Of a stretch of 64,000 bases of DNA, positions 1 to 11,787 are shown piece after piece. The translations under genes and the position numbers were made by a program. This DNA comes from Staphylotrichum longicolle (taxonomy: Eukaryota; Ascomycota; Sordariomycetes; Sordariales; Chaetomiaceae). The DNA lies in the NCBI GenBank assembly GCA_019096155.1, contig JAHCVI010000002.1, positions 1,302,001-1,366,000 on the forward strand, in the 5' to 3' direction. Below the pieces are notes generated by a model. It saw only the letters and a list, made by a program, of their open reading frames with translations. It made no database searches and was not told the origin of the DNA. Each line of letters opens with the position of its first letter. The stretch's first letter is position 1.

Positions 1-93
1 CGTCAGTCATCAATCTCTTGCCACGCCCGCCACTCGATCCCATGTCAAGGAACACAAAGAGAGCAGGAGAGAAAGGGGGGGGGGGGAACATAC

Positions 94-636
94 GCAAGAC
101 GGCCCTGCGGCCCGCTCGAGGTGTAGCCGAGCGCAAACAGCACGCGGCCGACAGTCCACACGGCGCCAAGGCTGGCGGCGAAGACGGGGTACTGGAGGCC
201 CGAGACGAGCAGGGCGCCCAGGAAGGGGGTCAGGTTCTCGGTGAAGTTGGCGTGGGCGCGCTGGGCTGTTTTTTGGGTGTCATCTCTCGTTAGCATCTTT
301 TTTTCTTCTTTCATTCATTCATTCATTCATTCATTCATTCACTTGTCTACTGTGTTTTGTTTACACGAGGGGACAAAGACATACCGCAGTTGAAGGCGAA
401 GGCCTTGGGGTCCTTGTCCGCCTGCTCGCGGTGGCGTAGGTGATGGGTACTTGATGCCGGCGGCCTTGCGCGAGCGCGAGGTCAGGGTCGAGTGGAGGGT
501 GTTGACAAAGAACGTCGAGGTGGCCGCCAGAGGACGAGGCTGGGTTTGGGGTGTCAGCATCGTGAAGAGATGGGATTGGATGGGTGAGGGTGGTGAAGGC
601 CTACTGGTAGTCGTTGGGGAGGACGATGGGGGCCAT
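94..636 (-). CDS. MAPEG-family microsomal glutathione S-transferase 3-like, partial and frameshifted
   Basis: Membrane-associated glutathione transferase/peroxidase of the MAPEG family, expected in the ER or outer mitochondrial membrane. Exons I infer: 605-636, 385-539 and 94-265; the last exon lies beyond the left edge. The start reads MAPIVLPNDY. Exon 3 carries the MAPEG signature RAHANFTEN followed by a hydrophobic segment and GYTSSGPQGR. Exon 2 does not read through. The expected frame is recovered only by supposing one missing base near 530-533, one near 445-447 and one near 427-430, all in short C or G runs. The family-like stretches TSTFFVNTLHSTLTSRSRKAAGIKYP and KDPKAFAFNC lie in different frames of the same exon. 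The three losses cancel, so exon 3 is again in phase. It is either a pseudogene or, more likely, a consensus error. The third intron contains a run of 12 G (75-86). Confidence 0.75.
311..340. repeat. (ATTC)n microsatellite
   Basis: About seven tandem copies of TCAT/ATTC lie inside the second intron of the MAPEG gene. No coding role is visible. Confidence 0.9.
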
Positions 637-1352
637 TGTGACGGTGTTTGTTGTTTTTTTGTTCTTGTTTGAGACTTGAGGGATCGGCGAGGATCAAATG
701 ATGAGATGTGAAGATGAAGCTGTGGTTCAGTGAGTTGGATGAAGGGGATGAGACGCGGTCACGATGAGCTTGTTCCTTGGGCAAGTTCAAATAAGAAGCC
801 TGAGATCATGCCACGGTCTTCTGTTGCCTTCCGCTACACATCGGCACTACGTAACCCGCGCTCCGCCTGGCAGACCCATCCTGGGCAGCCCCTTATTAGA
901 GTTTGGTGTGGATTGGCCAATGAACACGCGTCTCACGGACCCCAAATCCCCCGAAGCCGACTCAAAAGTGTCCGTGGGCATCGGAATTGTCCCGACGGAC
1001 TGCGGCTCACGGGGATCCAATATACCACTTCTTCTCCGACGGCGAGTTGCAACTGAATAAGACGCTGAGGGCGGCAGTGAGGTTGAATTTAAGGTCACCG
1101 GAGATGGGATGCCGGGTGTCGTGCAGGATCGGAGACACGGCTGCTCCCGTTGGCCTGGGACAGGCTTCCGCCACAGCGGGCTCTCCCCTGTCTCTGGGCG
1201 ATTTCAGTGCTGCCAGCCAACCATGACCGCCCGTCAGGATCACAACATGCACCCTAGGATCACACCATCGGCAGCTGCCGGTGTCACTCACTCGAACACA
1301 ACCACAGTATTGCATGACTAGGTAATGTACTTGGTATCCAAAGCCGCACTTG
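637..1352. other. Intergenic: MAPEG promoter side and pol4 3' side
   Basis: Both flanking genes are on the minus strand, so this stretch holds the upstream region of the MAPEG gene and the 3' flank of pol4. The small open frames on both strands show no family resemblance. No RNA gene was seen. Confidence 0.6.
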
Positions 1353-3262
1353 TTAACCAGTGCACCGTTCCTCTGGCGGCCTCCACTCCAATCCCAACCC
1401 GGCAAACACCCTGCGCTCCGCCGTCAGCATGTCGGGCGCCGGCTTCCCATCCGGCCCGCTCTCCAAATCCACCCAGGACCCGTCCACCCGGCTGCGCACC
1501 CCGCTGCTATCAAACTTGAGCCGCCTCTCCTTCTTGCAGAACCGCCTCAGATCCCGCTGGAACGTGGTCCCGCTCGTCCACCCGAGCACCGCGCACCCGG
1601 CCGTCTTCCAGGGGCTGATGATGATGTCGACGCGGCGGTGCGGGTTGGGGTTCCTGGCCTCGCCCGTCGTCCACGCCGGGTCCTGCCACACGACCAGCGC
1701 CTTGTCCAGCGTGTCGAACCCGGCGCCGGCCTTCTTGGCGTCCCCCTTCCAGGCGACGGGCACCTGGCCCCGCTCCGAGTTGGTCGTCGCCAGCGACAGC
1801 GTGTGCGTCACGTAGCCCGCCCGCTCCAGGCTGACCACCAGGGCCTCGACGAACCCCAGCGTGGCCGCCTCGTCCCGGTGGCTGAGCACCACGTCGACGT
1901 CGCCGCTCTCGCGCTTGCCGCGCCGGTACCCGCCCACAATCACCATCTCGAACCCGGCGCCCCCCTTGGCGACCTTGTTGGCGTGCGCGAGCACCGTGCT
2001 CGCGATGCGCTCGACCTCGGCGCGCGGGATCTTGAGCTGGAACTCGTCGTAGTACTTGACACCGATCTGCTGCACGCGGGTGAGCGCGTCCCAGCCGTAC
2101 TCGACGACGTCGTCGAGGTCGCGCCAGCCGCGGTTGTAGAAATCGCGCGCCGTCGTCTCGGCGACGCCCCAGATGTCGTAGAAGAGCTGCAGCGTCGCGA
2201 GTCGCGGGTCCGACTCGTCCTGCCGCGCCTCCTGGATCTGGCCTGTGTCCTTGAACTCTTGAAAGAGGAGCGCGATCTTGGAGCCGCAGCCGGGGAGGCG
2301 TGCTACTTCTGTGACGGAGAGTTAGAGGGTCACTGAGAGGGTGAGGTGAGGTTTGGAATATCTCTACCTTGAGCGGTTCGGAAGGTGTAGGGATAGGCGG
2401 CGATGGTGGCGATGGCGCTGGAGTAGGCGCGGACGCCAATCTTGTCGCCAGTCAAGGTCCGGGCTCTTCGGATTTTGGTGAGCTCCTCTATGAAGGCCTC
2501 GTTTGGCGGGTGGACCGGGGTAGGGCGCTGGCAGGAATACGTGGTGTGGAGGTAGTCTGGAATGGGTGGCAGCTGGGTGTCTATCTCGTGCTCCGAGGTG
2601 GTCTGCCTGAGCAAGGCGGGCCGGACGGGATGGCTAACGTAGGCCTCGCCCCTCCGTCCTTGCGATGACCTCGGCCGCGAGCTCCTCGGGGAGCCACTGG
2701 CATCCGCCAGAGCGCGTTTCATAATGTCCGCTGCCTTCTCTGTCGGGGGCGGCTGCGGGGCCTTTACAGGTGTTTTGGGCGCCTTCCGGCCCTCGTAGAT
2801 GACATAGTCGTCCATTGGCAGCAGCTCCCCGGCCTTGAGCGACTCTGTGAACCAGGGGAGTTTCACCACCTTGACAGTCGGTTCTGTGGGAGTTGGCCCA
2901 ACCAAGCGCCTCTGGACCTCAGCCTCGGACGCCGTGTCCGAGTCGATGTCAGAGCTGGCCAAAGCAGGCGTCAGCAGCTTGGCTCGTTTCCTCGCTTGTG
3001 ACGGAGATGCAGCACGCTCGAGGGGGTCGACTTCCTCGGTGGCAAGCTTAAGCTTTCTGAGCTCGAAGAGCACCCGTTCCTTGCGGAACACCTTGCCCAG
3101 GATGACCTCGGCTTCATTGATGTCGTACGTGAGCGTAGGGATCTGTTCCTCGAGGTCCTGGAGTTCTTTCGATCCTAGGTTGGCGGAAAGGAGGTATATG
3201 ATGGGGAAACTGAGCGTCATGCTGCTGGCTGACCTCTTCCGGGAGCGACCCTCCGAGTTCAT
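1353..3262 (-). CDS. pol4: Family X DNA polymerase Pol4 (lambda/mu/beta type)
   Basis: Nuclear gap-filling polymerase for non-homologous end joining and base excision repair. Exons: 2368-3262 and 1353-2308; the single intron splits a GAA codon (CAA-G|AA-GTA) and the product is 616 aa. The N-terminus (about residues 15-75) has the BRCT-like pattern of fungal Pol4, including LPTLTYDINEAEVILGK-type residues. Residues about 250-330 form the 8-kDa/helix-hairpin region, crossing the intron into ARLPGCGSKIA. The palm shows GGYRRGK, then GDVDVVLSH with D435 and D437, and the third catalytic Asp is D526 in RRVDIII. The C-terminus GLEWRPPEERC is typical of the family. Start chosen at 3262; an in-frame Met at residue 15 is an alternative. 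No frame break was seen. It is divergent from the TFIIE alpha gene. Confidence 0.95.
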
Positions 3263-4442
3263 CTTGAATTTGGATGGGTCGTCTCATCGAAGCATGCGCA
3301 GGGATGGCAGGGGTTGAAGCCAAGTAAGTACTGTACTTTTGGAAGACTCGCGAAATTCAAGATGATTGAAGCAATCACAGACATTGGGGGGCGCAACTGG
3401 CGAGCGCGCAAGCTAGGCTGTGAAATTGTGTCAAAAAATTACGGAGGTGAAGCTGTGGATGGATTCTCAGTGACGCTCAAAGATGGCAATGGCAATGGCA
3501 ATGGCGGGCAGTGATGATGCCCCATCAAGTCCAGGGACCAGCGTCGTCGCATCGTGAGCCATCCCTGCGAGCTTCAGTGACGTGCATGGCCAAAGTGGGA
3601 AACGGATGCAGCCGTGTTCATTCAGCGTGGGGAAATCTGACCCGAAACCCAAAAGTCTGGAAGAATGGCAGAAGCTTGAGGCGGCCAGTGACAATGGAGC
3701 CTGCCGTATGACGACGTTGAAGGCAGGAACAAAGGCGGCCGGGGATTTGCCTGGACTGCGACTGGGACAGTGCGCGGCCGGTCTATGCTCAGACTGTATA
3801 CATTGTCTCATCTCTGAACAACACCCGCACTCTTGACTGAGGAGCCTAGGAATTGCCCAACCCTAGCTATCGACACTCCTGGTTCAAATTATCCAGGCAA
3901 GTGAGATTATTCGATAGTCTGGGCTGGATATGCATTTGGGCTGCGAGTGTTTACTTTCCCCAATGTCCAGCTAGTGTACCTTACTGAGTCTTAGTAACAG
4001 CGCGGTTCGGTAAGCTCTCTTTGGGCGCTGCAGGCCTTGTCACAGCCGCCACCGCAGCGATTTCTTCGCACTCTTCAGGCGGCTCAGCCCCAGCCTCGAA
4101 ACCCGGAATTTCACCTTCCTTTCACTCAGGCGAACAACAACGGCAGAGAAAACCCACCCTGTCTTGAACAGGCCCTTTGCCGATGCGTCTCGTCTCGGCA
4201 TCCTCCTGCGACCACACGCTTGCGAATAGTCAATAGCAGTCTCTCGTTTGTGTGGTCCTGCGTCTTGGAAAGTTTCGGTTTGGAGGGAGTCAGCGCAGGG
4301 GGAGAAAAGAAGAGGGAAGAAGTTGCAAGGCTGAAAAACAGAAGAGAAAAGAAGCCCCATCTCACTCACCCCTCTCGCGCGTGCGCACTCATCAGAGTCG
4401 TCACCACTCACTCTCCCTCGTAACACCCCGTCGTCGCCAAAG
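3263..4442. other. Intergenic: divergent promoter region of pol4 and tfa1
   Basis: A 1.2-kb spacer between head-to-head genes. It contains a short TGGCAA repeat (3485-3507). Small open frames lack recognisable protein features. A GGTTCAAATTA stretch near 3890 resembles a tRNA B box but no cloverleaf can be drawn around it. Confidence 0.6.
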
Positions 4443-5480
4443 ATGGAGGTCGCCCAGACGCTGGTCCGCGCCGTCATGCGCGCCTTCTACACGACCCAGG
4501 AGATCCTCGTGGTCGAGGCCCTCGTCACCCACTCGGCCCTGCGCGACGACGAGCTGGCCTACCTGATGAAGATGAACCTCAAGGACCTGCACCGCCTCTG
4601 CGCCGCCCTACGCGACGCCCGCTTCCTGGTCGTGCACACGCGCCCCGAGATGCAGGAGGGCAAGACGCGCCCCATCAACCGGACCTACTACTTCATCGAC
4701 TACCGCCAGACCGTCGACGCCATCAAGTGGCGCGTCTACAAGACCGACAAGGACATGCAGGGCAGCGTGCAGCCCGCCGACGAGTCCAAGGAGTACTCGT
4801 GCCCGCGCTGCCGCGCCCAGTGGACCCAGCTCGAGGTCCTCGACTCGGTCTCGGCCGCCGGCTTCACCTGCCAGCGCTGCGGCACCGTGCTGGAGCGCTC
4901 CCAGGAGAAGGAAGCCCCCGGCCACCAGCAGCTCTCGCGCATGAACAACCAGTTCAAGTTCATGACCGACATGCTGCAGGAGGTCGACAAGGTCGTCGTG
5001 CCCGAGTGCACCTTCGACAAGGCCATCGCCACCGCCCGCCCCATCGTGCGCGAGGCCACCCACGAGGTGCTCGCCAGCATCCCCGTCGACACGGGGCTCA
5101 ACAAGCCCTCGGCCGTCAAGGGGCTGGCCAACGTCGGGCCCAAGACCATGCAGGTCACCATCTCGGACGACGGCGAGCTCGAGCGCCTCGAGGAGCGCCG
5201 CCGCAAGGAGCGCCTGCTCAAGGAGAACGCCCTGCCCGCCTGGATCACCGAGAGCTCCGTGCCGACCACATCCCTCCCCTCCTCTTCCGCCACCGCCACC
5301 ATCACCCAGACGCAGTCCTTTGAGATGCCCGACGCCCCCTCCCGGGCTGACGAGGACGCCGGCATGCTGCCCGCCAAGAGGGTCAAGCTGGAGACGACCG
5401 CCGACGTCAAGGGCGAGCCCATGAGCTTCAAGATGGAGGAAGAAGACGAGGACGAACTCGAGTTCGAGGACGTTGTATGA
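4443..5480 (+). CDS. tfa1: Transcription initiation factor IIE, alpha subunit
   Basis: Large subunit of TFIIE, which recruits and stimulates TFIIH at RNA polymerase II promoters in the nucleus. Single-exon frame of 345 aa; the start (AAGATGGAGG) is the first in-frame ATG and the product begins at the family's winged-helix domain (residues about 5-95). A zinc ribbon follows with Cys120/Cys123 (CPRC) and Cys143/Cys146 (CQRC). Downstream is a linker with charged helices (LERLEERRRKERLLKEN) and the tail ends in an acidic stretch EEEDEDELEFEDVV, as in other TFIIE alpha proteins. Length is in the fungal range. It is convergent with smc1. Confidence 0.95.
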   Translation: MEVAQTLVRAVMRAFYTTQEILVVEALVTHSALRDDELAYLMKMNLKDLHRLCAALRDARFLVVHTRPEMQEGKTRPINRTYYFIDYRQTVDAIKWRVYKTDKDMQGSVQPADESKEYSCPRCRAQWTQLEVLDSVSAAGFTCQRCGTVLERSQEKEAPGHQQLSRMNNQFKFMTDMLQEVDKVVVPECTFDKAIATARPIVREATHEVLASIPVDTGLNKPSAVKGLANVGPKTMQVTISDDGELERLEERRRKERLLKENALPAWITESSVPTTSLPSSSATATITQTQSFEMPDAPSRADEDAGMLPAKRVKLETTADVKGEPMSFKMEEEDEDELEFEDVV

Positions 5481-6218
5481 GCGGGGACGGGTCTGTCGTG
5501 TGCGAGGGGTTTTGGCCAAAAACGGGGGAAAATGAGTTGTCGAGACTGGGTCAACTCGACAAGAGGCCCCGGGGCGCAGGAGGGTGATGCCTTAGGTTTG
5601 CCCACGGTGGTCTTTGCAGTCGACGTTGCGACGACCCCTTTTGTTTTTCGCAAATCATCCACGATGATGGGGGAGCACCGCTGCTACTTTTTGGGCGGCA
5701 TACCAACGCCACCAATCGACCAGTCACGCACAAAGTCGACAGGGTCACCGACAAAGGCGCACTGGCGGGCCGGCGGGTTTGAGACGGACCGCATTGGAGA
5801 TCTGCGCCCGTCGAGCTGAACTACCACATTAGACACCGTCGTCCCCTTTGAAACTGGGTTGCTGAGGGAAGCAGTGGGCAGACGGGGTGACCGGAAAAAC
5901 GGCACGCAACCACGAAACAATACCTTGGCTAGATGTACGTCGCGAGGCTGATTTCTATTTGGAGTGTACATACAGGGCAAGAAAACGAGATCACTTTGGC
6001 GTTGAGGGCAGCTGGGCAGACTGATACCTGCGCGAGATAGAATAATAGAATAAAAACTTTGAACCCTGAACCGGCGCCTGGATTTCGCCCGTGTGAGAAA
6101 GCCGCCGTGATAGAACTACCAAGAACCTCTCCCCGCCGCCCTCTCCATGCCAGCTCCCCCCCTGCCGGAACCCCCTTCCCCCAACAAACATTAATCATCC
6201 CCAGCAAGCAACATCCAA
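5481..6218. other. Intergenic: convergent 3' ends of tfa1 and smc1
   Basis: About 740 bp between tail-to-tail genes. It should hold both 3' UTRs. No supportable gene or RNA was found. Confidence 0.6.
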
Positions 6219-9200
6219 TCATACATACTTTCGGAGCTGCACGATAACCAGTCAGTCAACCAATATCCCACACAGGAAGAGACAAAAAGAGAGGAGAAAA
6301 AACAGCTCACATCCAGCGTCAATGTCCTCGAACTATTCACCTCCTGGTCGCGGTACACGCCCACCAAGCTCTCGCTGTCCTGGAACAGCGTCGGCTTGAG
6401 GCTAATGACAATGAACTGCATGCCCGGCCCGGCGTGCTCGCGGATGTACTTTTTGATCTTCTCCACGTTGGCATTGTCGAGCGCGGCGTCCACCTCGTCC
6501 AGCACGAAAAAGGGGCTCGGCTGGTAGCTGTGGATGGCAAACAGCAGCGCGAGCGCGGCCATGGTCTTCTCGCCGCCCGAGAGGTGCTCCATGTCGCGGA
6601 AGCGCTTGAGCGGCGGCATGGCGTGGTACTTGATGCCCGAGAGGTAGGGGGTGTCCGTGTCCTCCTCGATGTCAAGGTAGGCCTGCCCGCCGAGCGGGTA
6701 GGCGTCGGAGCGCGTCAGGTCCTTGTACACGTGCGTGATCTGCTCCTGAATGTGCGCGAACGCGCGATTGAAGAGGTCGAAGCGCTTCTCCTTGACCTGC
6801 GTGAAGGCCTCGCGGGCGGCGCGGAGGGCGGCGCGCGAGTCTTCAAAGTCCTGCTCGGTCGACTCGAGGCGCGACTTGACCGACTCGAGTCGCTCCATGG
6901 CGCGCATGTTGGGGTTGAGCTTTTCGAGCTCGGCGGTGAGAGAGTTGATCTTGTCCTGCAGGGTGTCTTCGAGGTCTTCGTCGGGCTGGGAGGGCTTCTG
7001 TTAGTTCCATCTTACGGTGATGATAGAAGCATAGGGGTGCGGTGCTTACGTTTTTGAGTTCCTCGTCTAGACCGTCAAAGTCGAGCTCGATGCCATAGTC
7101 GTCCATGGCAGCCTCGAGCACCTCGTCCTCGTCCTCCTCGCCGTCGACATCCATGGCATCCTGGTCCTTGCGAAGCAGAACGTCTTCATTGGGGATGTTC
7201 TCAAGCGAGCCCTCGCTCAGCGGTAGCTGAATCTGTTCCAGCTTGCACCGCCTCAGAAGGGCGAATTTCTGGGCGCTGTTCTTCTGCACCGCGCCTTCGA
7301 GGTTGCTAATCTCCTTTAGCCTCGATTCTATCTCCTTGGTTTTCTTCTGGAGATCTTGTTTCGCCTCGGCCACCTTCTTGGACTTCTCGGCATGGCTGGC
7401 TACGACCTCTTCGAGAGATTCCGCGAGAGTCCCGAGCTCCTCCTGGTCCTGCGCCTTTGCCTCCTCGATGTCTTCCTTCTCCTGCTGGTAGGCTTCAACG
7501 TCCTTCTGGTGCCGTTTGAGAGTGGCCTCCATCGTCTTTATCCGATCATTTGCAGCGCTCTGTTGAGACGTCTCCCACGACAGGTTGTTTTGGATGCGCT
7601 GCTTTTGCAGGTCAAAGTCTTGACGCTTTTGTGCCGCTTCTTGTTCGAGACTGCCCTGCTGCGCTTCATAGGCACGAATGTTCTCATATCCGAGCCGCTT
7701 GCAGAAGGTGGCAAAGATCTTATCCTCGACATCCGAGATGGCCTTCTCGAACTTTTCGACGGTAGCCCGCGTCCGCTGCAGCTCACCCTCCTTCTCGGCA
7801 TACTTTGGCTCGTAGTCCCGGAGTTCCCGCTTGGCGTGGTCGAGCTCCTTCTGCTTGCTCTTGAGGTTCTTCTCAAAGGCAGCTAGTTCGCTCTGTTGAA
7901 GTCGCAGACGCTGCTCCAGCGCCCCGATCTCGTTTTGCAGGGTTTCTTCGGCCGCTCCCCGCCTCCCCGGCCTGGGCAGCTTTGCGATCTCGTCCCGGTA
8001 CTTCTCGGCTAGCCGCTGCAGGTTCTGCACATCGTGCTCTTCAAACCGCCGCTTCCCGCCCTTGTCTTCTGGCAAACGGCCACCGGACATTGTGCCGGCC
8101 TTGTGGATCACATAGCCCTGTACGGTTACCGCCTTGACCTGGATCTTTCTGCCGTATACGATATCCTTGGCCACCTCCAAGCTGTCGCAGACCACGGAGC
8201 CGCCGCAGGCATATGCGATGGCCCGCTCCAATGAGGGGTCAAAGTCGATGGTGTCGATGGTCAGCCGGGCCCCCGAGATGCCCTTGAAAGCAGAGTTGGA
8301 CGTGTTGACCTTGATGTTGTCGAGCGGGATGAAGGTAATGGGAGGGAATCGCTGGTCCTTGAGGTACTGAACACAGTCCACGCCGGTCTTCTCGGTATCC
8401 ACCACGACTGCATCGAAGTCGCGGCCGAGCGCAGTGATAACTGCCTCGTCAAACTTCTTTTGCTTGGGTTTGCAGAGCTCACCGACACGTCCACGTACTC
8501 CAGGGTAGATGCGCTTGAGATCGCTGATCATGTTCCTCATCCGTGTCTCCTTCTCGTTTTGCCGCCGTCCCATGTCCGCGTCGTCTAGCTTCCTGAGGAC
8601 GTCACGAAGCTTCTCTTCGAGTTCAGTGTGAGTGTTGTTGATCCTAATCCGCTCAGACTGCACGCTGTTGAACTCTTTTTTCTTGGCATCGATCTCGCTG
8701 GTTATTTGGCGCACAGAGTCCTGGCTGGCGTTTCTGCGGTCCTTGATGGCCTGGACCTCGCTCTGCAGTTTCTCGACAGTGGCCTCGTAGTTGTCAATCT
8801 TGCCCCGGAGACTGTTCACCGTCGCTTCGTCACCCTTCAGTTGCCGCTCCAAGTTTGCCAGCTTTGCCCGGTTTTCCGACGTCTTCCTCATGGCTTCGGC
8901 CTGGAGGGTGGTGTACTCTTTGCGGTCTGCATCGCTGAGCTCCTTGCCCTGCTTCTTCAACGTCTCAGACCATTGCTTCTCGAATTGTTGATGTGCTTTC
9001 TCGACCGTCGCTAAATCCTTCTTCAGCTTCTGGATGTTGGCGGCCTTTTCGTCGCGGTCCTTCTTGACATCCGATATGCGTTTCCGAAGCACCGTCATGT
9101 CCTGGGAGCTCTGCGTAATCTTCTCGTCGATCGGGACAAGGCTGTTGTCCCTCTCCTCAATGCTCTTCTCCTTGGCCTTCATCGTCTTCTCGATCTTGCT

Positions 9201-10268
9201 GACTTCGCGGCCAACCGTGGCCTGCTCCTTGCGGGCCGCCTCGAGTTTCTTTTCAAAGCTCTCCACGTTACGGCGGAACTCCTTCAGGTTCTCGTGATGC
9301 TCCTGAATCTGGGCGCTGGACTCGTCCATGACACGCTGGAAATGGTACAGCTTCCACAGGATGTGGGTGATGACCGCCTCGTCCCGCTCCTCGGTCTTCT
9401 TCTGGAAGTTTTCCGCTTCCTTCTTTTGCTCCTGGTACTGCTTGATCTCCGAGTTGATGCCTCGCCTCCTGTGAAGCTGAAAATTCTGGTTCTCGGCAGC
9501 CTGCTCGGCCTCGGCCTGGAGCTTCTCGTACTCGGCCTTGTACTCCAAACTCCCCGAGATCTGCTCGATCAAGCGAGTCAAGTCCTGGGGCGATTGGGAG
9601 GCGATGGCCTCGACGTCTCCTTGGAAGACTAGGAAATTCCGGCGCTTTATCAGAATGTTTTCCTCTTCAAGGGACTCATTGTACTGTTGCGCTGTAACAA
9701 CGCGGTCGTTAATGCGGTACTCGCTGGTGCCGCTGCTCGTGATGCTCCGCTTCCACCGCTGCTCGTCGCCCGCGTCGTCCTCGTAGACAGCCATGACCCA
9801 TGCCGTCTTCGGGTCGTTCCGGGACGCGCGTTGCGAGGAATCTTCATCGTCGCCATTCTCGTGTCCGTTGACTTGCCCGTTCGTAGCCGGTGCGGCAGTC
9901 CCGTCGTCTTGAATTTTCGACGTCTTCATTACCCGGCCACGGTAGACCAGGTCGCGGAGATGTGACGATCGCAGGTGTGATGACTTGATGCCCAGAACGA
10001 ACGAAATGGCGTCCATGCTAGACAGAAAAAGAATGCAACCGTCAGCGCTGGACGGCATGTTGTACGCAATCAGCTGCAGCAACTTACGAGTTGGATTTTC
10101 CCGAGCCATTGGGACCGATGATGGAGGTGAAGTACGAGTCGCCGAACAGAAGGGTGTGGTGGCCCTTGTAGGACTTGAAGTCTAGCACACGGAGTCAGCT
10201 TCGAACCTGGGCGAGTCGGAACAGCCGTGGCACGCACTGAAGAGCTCGAGACGGATGAGTTTCCCCAT
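6219..10268 (-). CDS. smc1: Cohesin ATPase subunit SMC1
   Basis: SMC1 pairs with SMC3 in the cohesin ring that holds sister chromatids together. Five exons: 10238-10268, 10088-10181, 7050-10017, 6311-6997 and 6219-6236, all with consistent phases, giving 1265 aa (usual SMC1 length). Walker A GPNGSGKS is at residues 33-40, right before intron 2. Long coiled coils flank a hinge at about 540-690 that contains YPGVRGRVGEL and ends HKAGTMSGGR. An acidic patch (DGEEDEDEVLEAAMDD) lies in the distal coiled coil. The ABC signature LSGGEK starts at about 1170 and Walker B FFVLDEVDAALD is at about 1194-1205. The last exon is only 18 nt and encodes LRKYV plus the stop. No frame break was seen over 3.8 kb of coding sequence. 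Confidence 0.97.
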
Positions 10269-11787
10269 GGTCACGGTTGCTCCAGCGCGTGGAGCTCGCT
10301 ATCGTTGTTTCGTCGCGTTGAGAATTCGGCGGCGGAGATGTGATCGCGCAATAAACCGCAAATCAAGATGTATCGGTCAATCGCGGGCGTGGAAACGCGT
10401 GTTGAATAAGAATGCCAAACTGGTGTTGGCGTGTGGTGCCTTGTCAATCGCGCCAGGTCCCGCCCTCGCAGTGATCGCGACCAGACCCCGAATTTACCAC
10501 CGCGACGAAGGCGGTTTCTGGTGGGGGAGCGCGCACGGACCAATCTACGTAAAGAGCTCAGGGTTAGGGTCTCGTTCCCATGCTGAGCCACGGTGAGGGT
10601 TGTTTCTTCACAGACAAGCAGGCAGCTCCTGCCTCTTCAACCTACATACCAAAATGATAACTGCACGCCTCGATTGCACCTCAGACACTCTTTACATCCT
10701 TGTTGGCCATGTTTCCCAGCTCTCTCTCTTATGTGAGGTGGTTTGAACCTGAGCTGAAGGTCAGCAAAAGGTGAAACTCAAGGACTCCGTGTGTCAATTT
10801 GGTGTGAGTCCTGGATATAGATACAGCCATGAGAGATGCCGCAATATGGTAGCGAGCCGACTGATGATCCAGAGGAGCTATCATGCATTTCCACCGATAA
10901 GGATATCTCTAGTCATTTGCATATGCCCTTCTGCTCATGGTGACAGTGCTAACTTCCCGTGCTTCCCCAAGGCTCGAGTGACTTACCCCAGATGCGGGAG
11001 CCAATCGTCCAGTCAGAGCGACGAATCTTGACACGCCAAGTGCTGAGCCAGTCGCAAGGGTCCTCGGGGGTGAGACCACGCTAAAGCTGCAGCACCAACG
11101 TCAAGGCCATTTTCTTGGTTCGCGGTCAGCTGGGCATTCCCTGCATCATCACGAGCTCGTCCAGGCAGCTCTTCTGTCATCGCAGCTCCCAAACCCCAGA
11201 TTAAGGGTTGCCACCACAATCAGTCTTATGAGCATCCTGTCGAGCTCCCCGAGCCTTCTTATCGTCCCTCCCAGTATTTTTTTCCCGGCATCCCGTTCTT
11301 CTTTGACCTTGACGCGCGTCGCCCAGAAAACGCAAGCACCTCACTTGCAGGCTCTGCCAAAGCTTTCGAAGACGCGGCAGAGCGCTTCTCGAAAGCGCAT
11401 GACGCACAACCTGACAACAGCACATGCAAAAGGCATTCTAGCACGACCCTGGAAATAGTGTCCAAAAGACGGGAGACCGTCCGATTTCAGTCGACCGCGC
11501 GTACCCGCGCTGCATCCGATCTTCTTTGTTCGAGTCTGCGTACTGTGTAAGTCGAGGTGTCCACTGTCCACCGCCTGTTCGGATTCTTGTCTCGTGCGCA
11601 TTGGTGGGCAGCCATCAATGACGTTGAATACCCACCCACTTGCGATCATCTTTGTTTACGACGCTAAACTTGGTATCGAAAGTTGCTTTGCTGACGCCGT
11701 TGCTCCTTCAGCTGTCTCCGGCTGCGTCTCACAGCTCGTCTAGTTTTCCCCTTCTCTCGAATCCGGCCCACGATCTGGACGTCGACC
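10269..11787. other. Intergenic: divergent promoter region of smc1 and gpc1
   Basis: A 1.5-kb spacer between head-to-head genes. The short open frames on both strands have no recognisable composition or motif. No RNA gene was identified. Confidence 0.6.

Noticed and set aside
1350..2336. A 328-codon plus-strand frame opposite pol4
   Set aside because: Shadow of pol4 exon 2, where the catalytic Asp residues lie on the minus strand.
3885..3905. GGTTCAAATTA as a tRNA B box
   Set aside because: Flanking sequence does not fold into a tRNA cloverleaf and lacks an A box.
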